A stretch of DNA of 26,794 nucleotides from Phil1 sp964546125 (GTDB lineage Bacteria > Bacillota > Clostridia > Christensenellales > CAG-138). The notes beneath the pieces were generated by a model. It searched no databases and was not told where the DNA came from. It saw only the letters and a program-made list of their open reading frames with translations. Location: assembly GCA_964546125.1 (NCBI GenBank), contig CAZJIS010000024.1, positions 1-26,794 on the forward strand, given 5' to 3'. Numbering within the stretch: position 1 is the first letter of the stretch; each line of letters begins with the position of its first letter. A program made the translations under genes and the position numbers. This document shows positions 14,072-21,676 of the stretch, one piece after another.

Positions 14072-15679
14072 CTATGCGCTCAACCCCGCAAAGGTACGTT
14101 CCCCCCAGCCGCGCAGCAGCCGGTCGAGGCCAAAGGCCGCGGGCACGCAGGCGAGCGTGCACAGCGCAAGGTAGGTTTCAAGCGGAAAGTCCGTGCGGCT
14201 GATCGGAATATAGAGGATAATCGGCAGCGCGACGATGCCCCAGTTGAGGAACATCGCGAGCATCGTCGCAAGGCTTTGCTTAACGGCGACGACTTCGCTC
14301 GTCCAATCGAATTTAGGGAAGCGCAGGTTGATAACGACGCCAAGCTGCGAGAAGATGAGGCTCAGCAGCGCCGGGAAGGCGATGAGCGAAAGGGCCGTCA
14401 TCCATCCCGCGCCCGAAACGGCAACCACCACGATGGAGCAAACGAGCGACACGGGCAGCGACAGGTAGAATTGCAGCCGCACTTTCGCGCGCAGCACCGC
14501 ATAACCCGGGGCGGGTATGTTCTGCGCAATCCACAGGGTTTTGCCCTCGAGCGAAATGCTCGGCGCGGCGATGATCGTCATCGCGAGAATCAAGCATTGC
14601 ATGGCGCAGAGCGCCGCGGGCAAGAGAACTTCGGGGATCTCCATCATTTCGATCATCGCGAGGACGTCGCCCTGTTTGAAAAGCAGCGCCACGGCCGCAA
14701 GCAGGGCCATCACAAGGCCCATGCCGGCATTGAGCATATACATGGCGTTCGAAAGAAAGTGCGAAAGTTCCTTTCGAAACAGCGCCCGGTCGGGGCTTGC
14801 GACCCTGAGCGGGGCGCCGCGGTATATGCTGCGCGGGCCGCCCGTTTTGCGCGTGGCAATTGCGACGAACGACCTTGAAATCAAATAGAACGCAAGCGCG
14901 AACGGCGCGATGCAGCACAGCGCGAACAGCAATAGCGAAACCGGGTCGTGCAGGGCGACGGCTGCCCCCAGCCAATAGAACGGGGGCATTGCTTTTTGCA
15001 TCGCCTGGGCGACTGCCTCGCCGTTTGCGATGAGCAAAGCAAGGTATTCCTGAAGCTTTGAATAAACGAGGAAATAGGCCGCGAGGAAGCCCACGGAGAG
15101 CAGCAGCACGAGCAGGTTCTTGCCCTTTGCAAGGCGCGAGGACACGGCTTCGAGCAGCCACCCGAACGCGCACGAGAGCGTGAGGGGGAGAAGCGGCAGC
15201 AGCAAAAACGCGAGGATGAAGATTGCGGCGCCCGCAAAGCTCACCGGCAGGCTGTAAGCCCACACAAACGCCGCGGGCAGCACGATGAGCGCTTCGATCA
15301 GGTAGTTGAGCAAAAGCAGCATCAGCATGCGGCTTGTGAGGATCGCCGCGGGCGCGATGGGCATCGAGAGCAAAAGTTCGTTGTCCCGCGCGGAATAGAG
15401 CTGTTTTTGGGCCGTGAAGACGCTTCCGATAAAGCACACCGCAACCGTGACCACGCCTACCATCGCAAAATAGAGCCACGAAAGGCCGAGGCGGTAGAAC
15501 GGCTCGCACAGGCTCACCCACAGCATGCCAAAAAGGAAGAACATGCAGCCCAAGACATACAAAAACAGCAGACCCACGCCCAGCCTTGCAATCGGCGAAA
15601 GCGGCTTTTTGCGCCGCGAGCCGCGGAACATCGAATAAAACAGCGCGCTAAGGCGCGTTTTGAGAAGTGCTTTAAGCAT
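14072..15679 (-). CDS. ABC-2-like exporter permease (large, polytopic)
   Basis: 535 residues with about 12 hydrophobic segments and few charged loops. It does not show a strongly conserved motif I can name, but its pairing with the ATPase upstream and its make-up resemble the large ABC-2/EcsB-like permeases of Firmicutes. The ATG at 15679 is chosen because GGAGGG (15685-15690) lies 5 bases upstream; the open frame to 15736 lies within the ATPase gene. It overlaps the ATPase stop by 8 bases, so the two are translationally coupled. The substrate is not known. Confidence 0.75.
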   Translation of the reverse strand: MLKALLKTRLSALFYSMFRGSRRKKPLSPIARLGVGLLFLYVLGCMFFLFGMLWVSLCEPFYRLGLSWLYFAMVGVVTVAVCFIGSVFTAQKQLYSARDNELLLSMPIAPAAILTSRMLMLLLLNYLIEALIVLPAAFVWAYSLPVSFAGAAIFILAFLLLPLLPLTLSCAFGWLLEAVSSRLAKGKNLLVLLLSVGFLAAYFLVYSKLQEYLALLIANGEAVAQAMQKAMPPFYWLGAAVALHDPVSLLLFALCCIAPFALAFYLISRSFVAIATRKTGGPRSIYRGAPLRVASPDRALFRKELSHFLSNAMYMLNAGMGLVMALLAAVALLFKQGDVLAMIEMMEIPEVLLPAALCAMQCLILAMTIIAAPSISLEGKTLWIAQNIPAPGYAVLRAKVRLQFYLSLPVSLVCSIVVVAVSGAGWMTALSLIAFPALLSLIFSQLGVVINLRFPKFDWTSEVVAVKQSLATMLAMFLNWGIVALPIILYIPISRTDFPLETYLALCTLACVPAAFGLDRLLRGWGERTFAGLSA

Positions 15680-16385
15680 GCTCGCCCTCCAATTCGAGGA
15701 ACACGTTCTCGAGCGAACTGTTGCCGCGCACTTCATCCGTCGGCCCCGCGGTGATCAGGCGGCCCTCTCTGATGATGGCGATTTTGTCGCACAGCTTCTC
15801 GGCGACCTCGAGCACGTGGGTGGAAAAGAAGATCGCGCCGCCCTGGCCGCAGATCTCGCGCATGATGCCTTTGAGCGCGTGAGAGGCAACCGGGTCGAGG
15901 CCCACGAAGGGTTCATCCATGAGCATGAGCTTCGGTGTGTGGATGAGCGCCGCGATCACGGTGAGCTTCTGCTTCATGCCGTGAGAATAGGCGCTCACGG
16001 GCTGGGCGAGGTCCTGCGTGAGCTCAAAGAGCGCCGCGTATTTGTGGATGCGCTCCTCGCGCGCGTCCTTGGCTACGCCGTATACATCCGCGATGAAGTT
16101 GAGGTATTTGATGCCCGAAAGGAACTCGTAAAGATCCGGATTATCGGGAATGTAGGCGGTCACCCGCTTGCAGGCAATCGGGTCCTCGCGGATTGAGATG
16201 CCGTTGATGTGAATCTCGCCCGCGTCAAAGCGCAAAATGCCCGCGCAGGATTTGAGCGTCGTGGTCTTGCCCGCGCCGTTGTGACCGATGAAACCATAGA
16301 TCTCGCCCGGCCGTATCGTCAGCGTGAGATCGTCCACCGCCTTTTTATCGCCGTAATACTTGCGCAAACCTTCGATTTTGAGCAT
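15672..16385 (-). CDS. ABC-2-type transporter ATPase
   Basis: 237 residues. Walker A GHNGAGKTT (34-42), Walker B LMLMDEPFVGLD and switch His (FSTHVLEVAEKLCDKIAII) are intact. The signature is the relaxed form YSHGMKQKL instead of LSGGQ, as is common in ABC-2/drug-exporter ATPases (CcmA/EcsA-like). An ABC-2-like permease follows with overlapping ends. The ATG is followed upstream only by 5 bases and then a 100-N gap; after closing the gap (see repeats) the ribosome site is GGAGGT at 16545-16550. The coding sequence itself is complete and unaffected by the gap. Confidence 0.93.
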   Translation of the reverse strand: MLKIEGLRKYYGDKKAVDDLTLTIRPGEIYGFIGHNGAGKTTTLKSCAGILRFDAGEIHINGISIREDPIACKRVTAYIPDNPDLYEFLSGIKYLNFIADVYGVAKDAREERIHKYAALFELTQDLAQPVSAYSHGMKQKLTVIAALIHTPKLMLMDEPFVGLDPVASHALKGIMREICGQGGAIFFSTHVLEVAEKLCDKIAIIREGRLITAGPTDEVRGNSSLENVFLELEGEHA

Positions 16386-16390
16386 ATAAA
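16336..16390. repeat. 55-bp duplicated contig end, left copy (assembly artefact)
   Basis: Bases 16336-16390 are identical to 16491-16545 on the other side of the N-run. Fifty-five bases is a usual assembler k-mer length, so this is one overlap reported twice, not a genomic repeat. Confidence 0.92.
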
Positions 16391-16490
16391 NNNNNNNNNN
16401 NNNNNNNNNNNNNNNNNNNNNNNNNNNNNNNNNNNNNNNNNNNNNNNNNNNNNNNNNNNNNNNNNNNNNNNNNNNNNNNNNNNNNNNNNN
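16391..16490. other. Artificial 100-N scaffold gap 1
   Basis: Exactly 100 Ns between two identical 55-bp ends. Merging the ends (removing 155 bases) joins the ATPase start to its ribosome site and promoter with no missing sequence implied. Confidence 0.92.
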
Positions 16491-16545
16491 ACCGCCTTTT
16501 TATCGCCGTAATACTTGCGCAAACCTTCGATTTTGAGCATATAAA
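16491..16545. repeat. 55-bp duplicated contig end, right copy (assembly artefact)
   Basis: This is the second copy of 16336-16390 and contains a duplicate of the first codons of the ABC ATPase (duplicate ATG at 16540-16538). It should not be annotated as a separate gene start. Confidence 0.92.
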
Positions 16546-16579
16546 CCTCCGTTTGGGCATAAACGCCCATGCTTTTTTT

Positions 16580-16588
16580 AGTATAGCA
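16580..16588 (-). promoter_or_regulatory. Promoter (extended -10) of the ABC-2 exporter pair
   Basis: On the minus strand TGCTATACT (16588-16580) is an extended -10 located about 30 bases upstream of GGAGGT (16550-16545). No -35 is convincing. Confidence 0.5.
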
Positions 16589-16646
16589 CGTCCGCGCGGG
16601 CGCGAAAAGAAGAAGCATGCAAAAATACACGGCCCGCGTGAGCAGC

Positions 16647-16672
16647 AAAAAAGTGGCCTTCGCCACTTTTTT
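16647..16672 (-). terminator. Intrinsic terminator of the NlpC/P60 gene (bidirectional)
   Basis: A run of six A, GTGGC, a four-base loop, GCCAC and a run of six T form a symmetrical hairpin. Read on the minus strand it ends in a T6 tract, a standard terminator about 40 bases after the stop at 16711. Confidence 0.85.
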
Positions 16673-16688
16673 AAGGATTTTGGGCGGT

Positions 16689-16714
16689 CTAAGCAGGCGC
16701 CGCCACCTGCTTAG
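16689..16714 (-). other. Perfect 9-bp hairpin across the stop codon of the NlpC/P60 gene
   Basis: CTAAGCAGG (16689-16697) and CCTGCTTAG (16706-16714) are perfect inverted repeats with an 8-base loop. The gene's TAA (16713-16711) lies in the stem. No T-run follows, so it may be an mRNA 3' stabiliser or part of a tandem terminator with 16647-16672. Confidence 0.55.
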
Positions 16715-18426
16715 AAGATGCGGTAGGCGCAGTAGAACACCTTTCTCCAATAATCGGTCTGGTAGCTGCGGCGGACGACGAGGCCGCTGCCGGTGCCGCT
16801 CGAGGCGTCCACCATCTCGCTGCCGTTGATGGCGATTCCCACATGCCCCTTCGAGGAGGACATTTTGAACACCAAAATGTCGCCCTTGCGGCAATCGGAA
16901 ATCGAGCTGATCCGCTGGTATTTTGAAACGCTGCGCCAGGTGAGGCTCGTCATGTAACCCTGCTTGACGCCCGCCTGGTTGAGGCACCAGTAAACGAAGC
17001 CCGAACAATCGAACACATTGGGTCCCTTGCCGCCCGTGCGGTAAGGCGAACCGAGCTTCGAGAGGGCAATTTCGATCAAACGGTCCGCCGTTGCGCTGCC
17101 GCTGACGGTTCCGCCGCTGCCGCCGGGCGCGGGCGTCGCGCTTCCGCCGCCCGAGGTTGACGAGGGCTGGCCGGGCGAAGCTTTCACGGCGCTGCCGGAG
17201 AGGAGCTTGGTCATCGTCTGCCGGCCGACCTTGCCATCCGTCGAGAGGCCGTTGTTCTTCTGGAACGCGCGCACCGCAGCCTCGGTACCCGAGCCGAAGT
17301 AACCGTCCGCGCTCGAAAGGTAGCCGAGCGTTTTGAGCTTCTTCTGCACGCTCTTGACCGTTTCCCCGCTCATGCCGATGGTGAGGGCGTTGGCCTGCGC
17401 ATCATTGGACATCATAATATCGCGCGTCATCGGGCCGATGTGCCCGTCGGCGATGAGGCCGTTGAGCTCCTGGAAGAGCTTAACCGCAGCGACGGTATCT
17501 TTGCCAAACGTCCCGTCCGGCGTGGTGGTGAGGTAGCCGAGTTTGAACAGGCGGTTCTGGTATTTGAGCACCTCGTCGCCCTTTTCGCCATAGGAGAGCG
17601 AGCGGGCGATCGCGCCCTCGCCATAGAGCGCCTCACGCGTTTGGTTGCCGATCATGCCGTCCACGTCAAGGCGGTTGCGGTCCTGAAATTCGCGCACGGC
17701 GGCGGCCGTTTCATCGCCGAAGTAGCCGGTGGCCTTATTCATGTAGTCGAGCTCGACAAGGCGCTTTTGCAGTTCCTCCACATCGGTGCCCTCGTCGCCG
17801 ATGGTCACCATGTAGGGCAGCGCATCGCCGCGCATGAGCCTGTCGTAGGTCACATCGTCCACCTCGCCGTCGATGGGCAGGTTATGCCGGCGCTGGAAAG
17901 TTTCCACGCCCCGCTTGGTCTGGCTGCCGAAATATTCGGTCGGCTCATCATAATCCATGTAGCCAAGCTCCATGAGCCGCTCCTGAATGGCCATGATGCG
18001 CTCGCCCGACATGCCCTTTGTGAATGAAATCGGTGTGGGCGTCGGTATGGGCGTTGCGGTCGGGCGCGGCGTCGGCGGCGCGGTGGGAGGCAAAACGGCG
18101 GCAATATCCACGAACGGCGCCCCGGGATCGGTGTTCTCCGCGCCGGAGGCGCGGGTGCGGCCGCCCGAGAAGCCCGCGAGCAGCGCTGTGCCCACAATAA
18201 GGGCGCAAAGGCCCGCAAGAAGAGCAAGCGCACGCGGAGAACGCGCACGCACATCCGCGCCAAAGCGCCGCACGAATTTTTTGAAATCGATGCCAACGCG
18301 CCGTGCAAGCGCCGAAAAGCCGCCCGCGCGCCGAAAAGCGGCTGCCTTGCGCGCGCGCCTTGCGCGCCGCTTCGCGGCCGAGCCGAGCATGGTTTTAAAT
18401 AGTATTTGAAGCCGCTTTTTCATCAT
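16711..18426 (-). CDS. Membrane-anchored NlpC/P60 peptidoglycan hydrolase with four PG-binding repeats
   Basis: 571 residues. Order: a very basic, Ala/Arg/Lys-rich cytosolic arm (1-65), a membrane segment (about 66-86), a Pro/Thr-rich linker (112-133), four PG_binding_1 units (about 138-200, 208-275, 280-347, 353-415), each with G-x-x-x-V-x-x-x-Q then LGY, FG, T and AV-x-x-FQ, a Gly/Ser/Pro linker (about 416-450) and a C-terminal NlpC/P60 domain. The catalytic Cys is in FDCSGFVYW and the catalytic His in KGHVGIAI. The family cuts the D-Glu-meso-DAP/Lys region of stem peptides. The start is uncertain: AAGGAT touches the ATGs at 18426 and 18423. It is flanked by its own promoter and terminator. 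It may remodel the wall in growth or division. Confidence 0.9.
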   Translation of the reverse strand: MMKKRLQILFKTMLGSAAKRRARRARKAAAFRRAGGFSALARRVGIDFKKFVRRFGADVRARSPRALALLAGLCALIVGTALLAGFSGGRTRASGAENTDPGAPFVDIAAVLPPTAPPTPRPTATPIPTPTPISFTKGMSGERIMAIQERLMELGYMDYDEPTEYFGSQTKRGVETFQRRHNLPIDGEVDDVTYDRLMRGDALPYMVTIGDEGTDVEELQKRLVELDYMNKATGYFGDETAAAVREFQDRNRLDVDGMIGNQTREALYGEGAIARSLSYGEKGDEVLKYQNRLFKLGYLTTTPDGTFGKDTVAAVKLFQELNGLIADGHIGPMTRDIMMSNDAQANALTIGMSGETVKSVQKKLKTLGYLSSADGYFGSGTEAAVRAFQKNNGLSTDGKVGRQTMTKLLSGSAVKASPGQPSSTSGGGSATPAPGGSGGTVSGSATADRLIEIALSKLGSPYRTGGKGPNVFDCSGFVYWCLNQAGVKQGYMTSLTWRSVSKYQRISSISDCRKGDILVFKMSSSKGHVGIAINGSEMVDASSGTGSGLVVRRSYQTDYWRKVFYCAYRIF

Positions 18427-18485
18427 ATCCTTATCATTCGTTGCTTGATCGACCGCCGGTGCGGTGCATTTTTGATCTTTGGTGG

Positions 18486-18494
18486 ATTATATCA
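18486..18494 (-). promoter_or_regulatory. Promoter (extended -10) of the NlpC/P60 gene
   Basis: On the minus strand TGATATAAT (18494-18486) is a perfect extended -10, about 60 bases before the start codon. It is divergent from the promoter at 18606-18635. Confidence 0.6.
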
Positions 18495-18605
18495 TATCGC
18501 GCCGTCCCCATGTTTGAAAAAACGATGAATTCACGCATCCCCGGCACAAAAACGCGGCAAAAACGCGCTTTGGGGCGCCCATCGCAGAAAGTTTATAGGT
18601 TGCGG

Positions 18606-18635
18606 TTGGCTTTGGGCGGCAAAATAAGGTATAAT
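18606..18635 (+). promoter_or_regulatory. Promoter of the UPF0316 gene
   Basis: TTGGCT (18606-18611) and TATAAT (18630-18635) with an 18-base spacer, about 57 bases before the chosen ATG at 18692. Confidence 0.65.
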
Positions 18636-18691
18636 AGCTTTGCCGTCATCGGCTTATTTTTGTGATGAACGGATGCGGGAGGGGCTTGAAC

Positions 18692-19279
18692 ATGGTGCAG
18701 GTTATGGATGCGGTCAGCAGGTTTTTTGCGGGGGCTACGTTCCTTGTATACCTGTGCATTTTCCTCGGCAAGATCCTTGAGGTGTCATTGGCGACGCTGC
18801 GCATCGTTCTCATCAACCGCGGCGAGCGCATGATCGGCGCCGCTATCGCACTCATCGAGGTGCTGCTCTGGCTCATCATCGCGGCGAGCGTGCTCTCCGA
18901 TTATAAAACGGACCCGATCAAAATGTTCACCTACGCGTTCGCGTTCGCGCTTGGCAACTTCATGGGCAGTTGGCTTGAAGAGAAGCTTGCTTTCGGGCTA
19001 AGCTCCATTCAGGTGGTCGTCAAATCGCTTGAAAAGAGCGATCTTATCTGCGCGGAGCTTCGCAAAAGCGGCTTTGGCGTCACGCAGTTGGTTACGCAGG
19101 GCATGGATGGGGCCGAGCGCTACCTCATCATGTGCACGCTCAAGCGCAAGCTTTCGCAGGAGGCGATCGACCTCATTCAGGGCGTGGAGCCGGGCGCCGT
19201 GATCACGGTGAGCGATGTGAAAAGCCAGCGCGGCGGCTATTTTCAGGTGACCGCGCCGCGTAGGCGCCACGGCAAATAA
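18692..19279 (+). CDS. UPF0316 membrane protein (DUF5698 + DUF2179, YebE-like)
   Basis: 195 residues. The N-terminal half has three hydrophobic segments (around FLVYLCIFLGKILEVSLATL, GAAIALIEVLLWLIIAASVL and MFTYAFAFALGNFMGSWLEE), the DUF5698 pattern. The C-terminal half (about 115-185) is a soluble DUF2179 domain starting with the SIQVVVKS-type strand and containing YLIMCTLKRK. DUF2179 domains are thought to bind small ligands; UPF0316 proteins have no established function. The ATG at 18692 is chosen over 18665 because GGGAGGGG (18677-18684) lies 7 bases upstream. It is a single-gene unit. Confidence 0.88.
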   Translation: MVQVMDAVSRFFAGATFLVYLCIFLGKILEVSLATLRIVLINRGERMIGAAIALIEVLLWLIIAASVLSDYKTDPIKMFTYAFAFALGNFMGSWLEEKLAFGLSSIQVVVKSLEKSDLICAELRKSGFGVTQLVTQGMDGAERYLIMCTLKRKLSQEAIDLIQGVEPGAVITVSDVKSQRGGYFQVTAPRRRHGK

Positions 19280-19310
19280 AGCGAATAAAAAAGCAAATTG
19301 GCTTCAACAA

Positions 19311-19342
19311 AGGGCCGCCGCGGTTTTCTCCGCGGCGGCCCT
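19311..19342. terminator. Terminator hairpin between UPF0316 and uracil permease genes
   Basis: AGGGCCGCCGCGG (19311-19323) and its exact complement (19330-19342) form a 13-bp stem with a 6-base loop between convergent genes. On the minus strand it is followed by a T-rich stretch, so it probably ends the pyrR-permease transcript. Confidence 0.75.
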
Positions 19343-19365
19343 CGCTGATCGCATGTTGCAGCTTG

Positions 19366-20763
19366 TTAAGCTTCTTCTTTGTGCTCTTTGTGCTCCTTCT
19401 TCTCGCCGATGCTCAACAGCAGGTTGAGGACGATGCCGAAGATTGCCGCGCCCGCGATAGCGGGGACCTTCAGGCCAAAGAAGTCGAGCGTGCCGCCGTA
19501 AACGTAGTTCGTGCCAAGGCCGATCACCATGATGCTGGCGATCACGGCGATGTTCTTCGAGCTGAACATATCGCACTTCTTGTCGATGAGGATCGCGATG
19601 CCCTGCGCGGCGATCGCGCCGAACAGGTAGATCTCGAGGCCGCCGATGACGGCGAGCGGAATCGCATAGATGGCAGTGATCAGCGGCGTGAAGCAGGAAA
19701 CGACCATCGCAATGACGGAGGCCACCATTAGCACCGGCACGCTGAACACGCGGGTGATGGCCATGGTGCTGATGTTCTCGCCGTAGTTCGTGCCCGCGGG
19801 GCCGCCTATTACGCCGGAAATCATGTCGCAGAGGCCGTCGCCGATGAGGTTGCGGTCAAGCAGCGCCACCATGTCGTATTTTTTCGTTGAGCCTTTTTTG
19901 CGGGCCACGTCGTTGACGTAAATGTCAAGCTGGTAGACGTGGGCGGTGGATTCGGGGATGGTTGCGATCGCGATGGGCATGATCGCCGCGACGGCCGCCC
20001 ACGAAACCTTCGGGAACGAGAACGCGGGCAGCGCAAAGATGCCGCCGTCGCCAAGCTTCCATGCGGAAGCGGAGAGCGCCTCGGGGGGGAGGCTCCGGAA
20101 GAGGTTCTCGCCGCCCAACAGATACACGGCAAGCGCCGTCAAACAGCCGACGCCGGCGCCGAGCAGCAGCGGGAGCTGGCCGAGGAAGCCCTTGAGATAT
20201 TTCGAAAAGAAAATTGTGGAAAGAAGCGTTGCAAGCGAAACGACCCAAACCATGTTCGTGTTGCCGAGCGCGGGGTTGGGGGCGGCGTCGCTCAAGGCGG
20301 TGCCCGCAAGCGTGAGGCCGATGATCATCGCAACGGGGCCGGTCACGGCGGGGGGCAGCACCTTTTCAACGGCTTCGCGGCCCGCGAATTTAACGAGGAA
20401 ACCCGCCGCGATGGACACGAGGCCCGAGGCGATGATGCCAAACTGCGCGATCTGGATGGCCTCCACCGGAAGGATGCCGCTTGCGGAAGGCGCAAAGCCC
20501 TGCGCGGCGACGAGGCCGGAAATGGCCGAAAGGTACGCGAAGCTCGAACCGTAGTAGAGCGGAAGCTTCCTTCCTGTGATGAGGGTGAAGCACAGCGTCG
20601 CCACGCCGCTTGCGAAGATGGTGGTGGAAACCTGGAAGCCCGTGATCAGCGCAACGGCGATCGTCGCCGGGAACATGACGATCACCTGTTGCAGCGCGTA
20701 GAGCAGCAGCTTCCCTACCGGGGGCCTTTCATCGGGGAGATAACCGATCTTTCTTTGGTCCAC
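19366..20763 (-). CDS. uraA: Uracil permease (NCS2/UraA family)
   Basis: 465 residues from a GTG start, with about 14 hydrophobic segments. The N-terminus DERPPVGKLLLYALQQVIVM is the family's start pattern. The NCS2 fold features are present, including FGIIASGLVSIAAG and the conserved GPAGTNYGENISTMAITRV stretch near the substrate/proton site. It would import uracil with a proton. The GTG at 20763 is preferred because GAGAGGG lies 7 bases upstream, whereas an ATG at 20790 has no ribosome site. It follows pyrR by 56 bases with no terminator between, so both genes obey the pyrR leader. Confidence 0.92.
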   Translation of the reverse strand: MDQRKIGYLPDERPPVGKLLLYALQQVIVMFPATIAVALITGFQVSTTIFASGVATLCFTLITGRKLPLYYGSSFAYLSAISGLVAAQGFAPSASGILPVEAIQIAQFGIIASGLVSIAAGFLVKFAGREAVEKVLPPAVTGPVAMIIGLTLAGTALSDAAPNPALGNTNMVWVVSLATLLSTIFFSKYLKGFLGQLPLLLGAGVGCLTALAVYLLGGENLFRSLPPEALSASAWKLGDGGIFALPAFSFPKVSWAAVAAIMPIAIATIPESTAHVYQLDIYVNDVARKKGSTKKYDMVALLDRNLIGDGLCDMISGVIGGPAGTNYGENISTMAITRVFSVPVLMVASVIAMVVSCFTPLITAIYAIPLAVIGGLEIYLFGAIAAQGIAILIDKKCDMFSSKNIAVIASIMVIGLGTNYVYGGTLDFFGLKVPAIAGAAIFGIVLNLLLSIGEKKEHKEHKEEA

Positions 20764-20819
20764 TTGTTTTCCCTCTCTTTTCTTTTGCATTTTTGTGTAT
20801 GGATTATGGAATTACACGG

Positions 20820-21362
20820 TCAATTGTTGCCCGTCAGGAACACGCGCATTGTTTCATCAAAGGGCGGCATGTGCACTTCGATCAGTTCGCTGCGGGCGGT
20901 GGGGATGTTCTTGCCCACAAAATCCGCGCGGATGGGCAGTTCCCTGTGGCCACGGTCGATGAGCACCGCAAGGCCGATGCTGCGCGGGCGGCCGCAGGCG
21001 ATCACCGCCTCCATCGCCGCGCGCGCGGTGCGCCCGGTGTAGATCACATCGTCCACGAGGATGATGTTTGTGCCCGTCACGTCAAAGGGGAAGTCGGGCT
21101 TTTCCCAAACGGGGGATTCATTTATGCGGCTTAGATCATCCCGGTAATACTTGATATCGACGCTCCCGCAAGGAACGCGCACGCCCTCGATTTGCTCGAT
21201 GCCGGCGCGGATAATCTTGGCAAGCGGCTCGCCGCGGCGGCGCACGCCCACGAGGCAGAGGCCCTCGGTGCCCTTGTTCTTTTCAAGGATCTGGTGGGCG
21301 ATGCGCATCAGAGCGCGCCGCATGGCGATTTCATCCATCAATTCCGCTTTCACAACTTGCAT
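20820..21362 (-). CDS. pyrR: PyrR: pyrimidine-operon regulator / uracil phosphoribosyltransferase
   Basis: 180 residues, the standard PyrR length. The PRPP-binding signature is ILVDDVIYTGRTARAA (about residues 97-112). LVGVRRRGEPLA and the VDIKYYRDD segment match PyrR rather than Upp. PyrR is a UMP/UTP-responsive RNA-binding attenuator protein and also turns uracil + PRPP into UMP. It lies at the head of a pyrR-uraA operon, as pyrR-pyrP does in Bacillus, and its own leader contains an intrinsic terminator. A GTGAGGAAGC segment before the ATG holds the ribosome site. Confidence 0.95.
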   Translation of the reverse strand: MQVVKAELMDEIAMRRALMRIAHQILEKNKGTEGLCLVGVRRRGEPLAKIIRAGIEQIEGVRVPCGSVDIKYYRDDLSRINESPVWEKPDFPFDVTGTNIILVDDVIYTGRTARAAMEAVIACGRPRSIGLAVLIDRGHRELPIRADFVGKNIPTARSELIEVHMPPFDETMRVFLTGNN

Positions 21363-21477
21363 GCTTCCTCACACAAAAAAACCTTGCCGTTTACCGGCAA
21401 GGCAATGAACGCCCGATAGAGGGATCCAGTGCTTCTCGTTTTGCCGGCATCTCAGTACCACGCTTAAAAACTTGAGC
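21363..21477 (-). promoter_or_regulatory. Attenuator leader of pyrR-uraA
   Basis: The leader of about 115 bases contains a perfect intrinsic terminator: CCTTGCCG, loop GTAAA, CGGCAAGG and seven T (minus strand, 21402 to 21375). An earlier GCCGGCAA (21448-21441) can pair with TTGCCGG (21400-21394) in the terminator's 5' arm, giving a competing antiterminator. The logic is that of PyrR attenuation, but the usual PyrR-binding loop (CCAGAGAGG-like) is not visible. Confidence 0.75.
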
Positions 21478-21483
21478 TGGTTT

Positions 21484-21512
21484 ATTATACAATAGGCCCC
21501 CAAAAAGTACAA
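21484..21512 (-). promoter_or_regulatory. Promoter of pyrR-uraA
   Basis: On the minus strand TTGTAC (21512-21507) and TATAAT (21489-21484) with a 17-base spacer. Transcription starts near 21477. Confidence 0.8.
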
Positions 21513-21581
21513 CAATCATTTTACGTCGCTGAAAAACCGCGTGTTTTGCGCGGAATTTGGCGGTTTTGCAGGAATTGCCGT

Positions 21582-21610
21582 TTGACGGTTTGCGCGCTGC
21601 TTGTTACAAT
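21582..21610 (+). promoter_or_regulatory. Promoter of the zinc-ribbon membrane protein gene
   Basis: TTGACG (21582-21587) and TACAAT (21605-21610) with a 17-base spacer. The leader holds a GC-rich hairpin (21624-21647: GGCG/CGCC, one mismatch, then five more pairs) before AGGGGAG at 21661-21667. Confidence 0.75.
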
Positions 21611-21676
21611 CAAACGGGAGTTTGCGCGGGGCGGTATCGCCGCGCGCGCGCCTGATGCTGAGGGGAGCTTGCGTTC

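Noticed and set aside
13991..14878. A 295-residue plus-strand frame after hsp20
   Set aside because: It begins inside the hsp20 terminator hairpin and is antisense to the ABC permease; its composition is shadow-like.
16336..16545. True 55-bp direct repeat or mobile-element target duplication
   Set aside because: The same length occurs at both N-runs and the sequences are unrelated to each other; a shared assembler k-mer explains both.
21441..21477. T-box in the pyrR leader
   Set aside because: The AGCGTGGTACTGAG stretch resembles the core, but the promoter leaves only about 15 bases upstream, so there is no Stem I or specifier loop.
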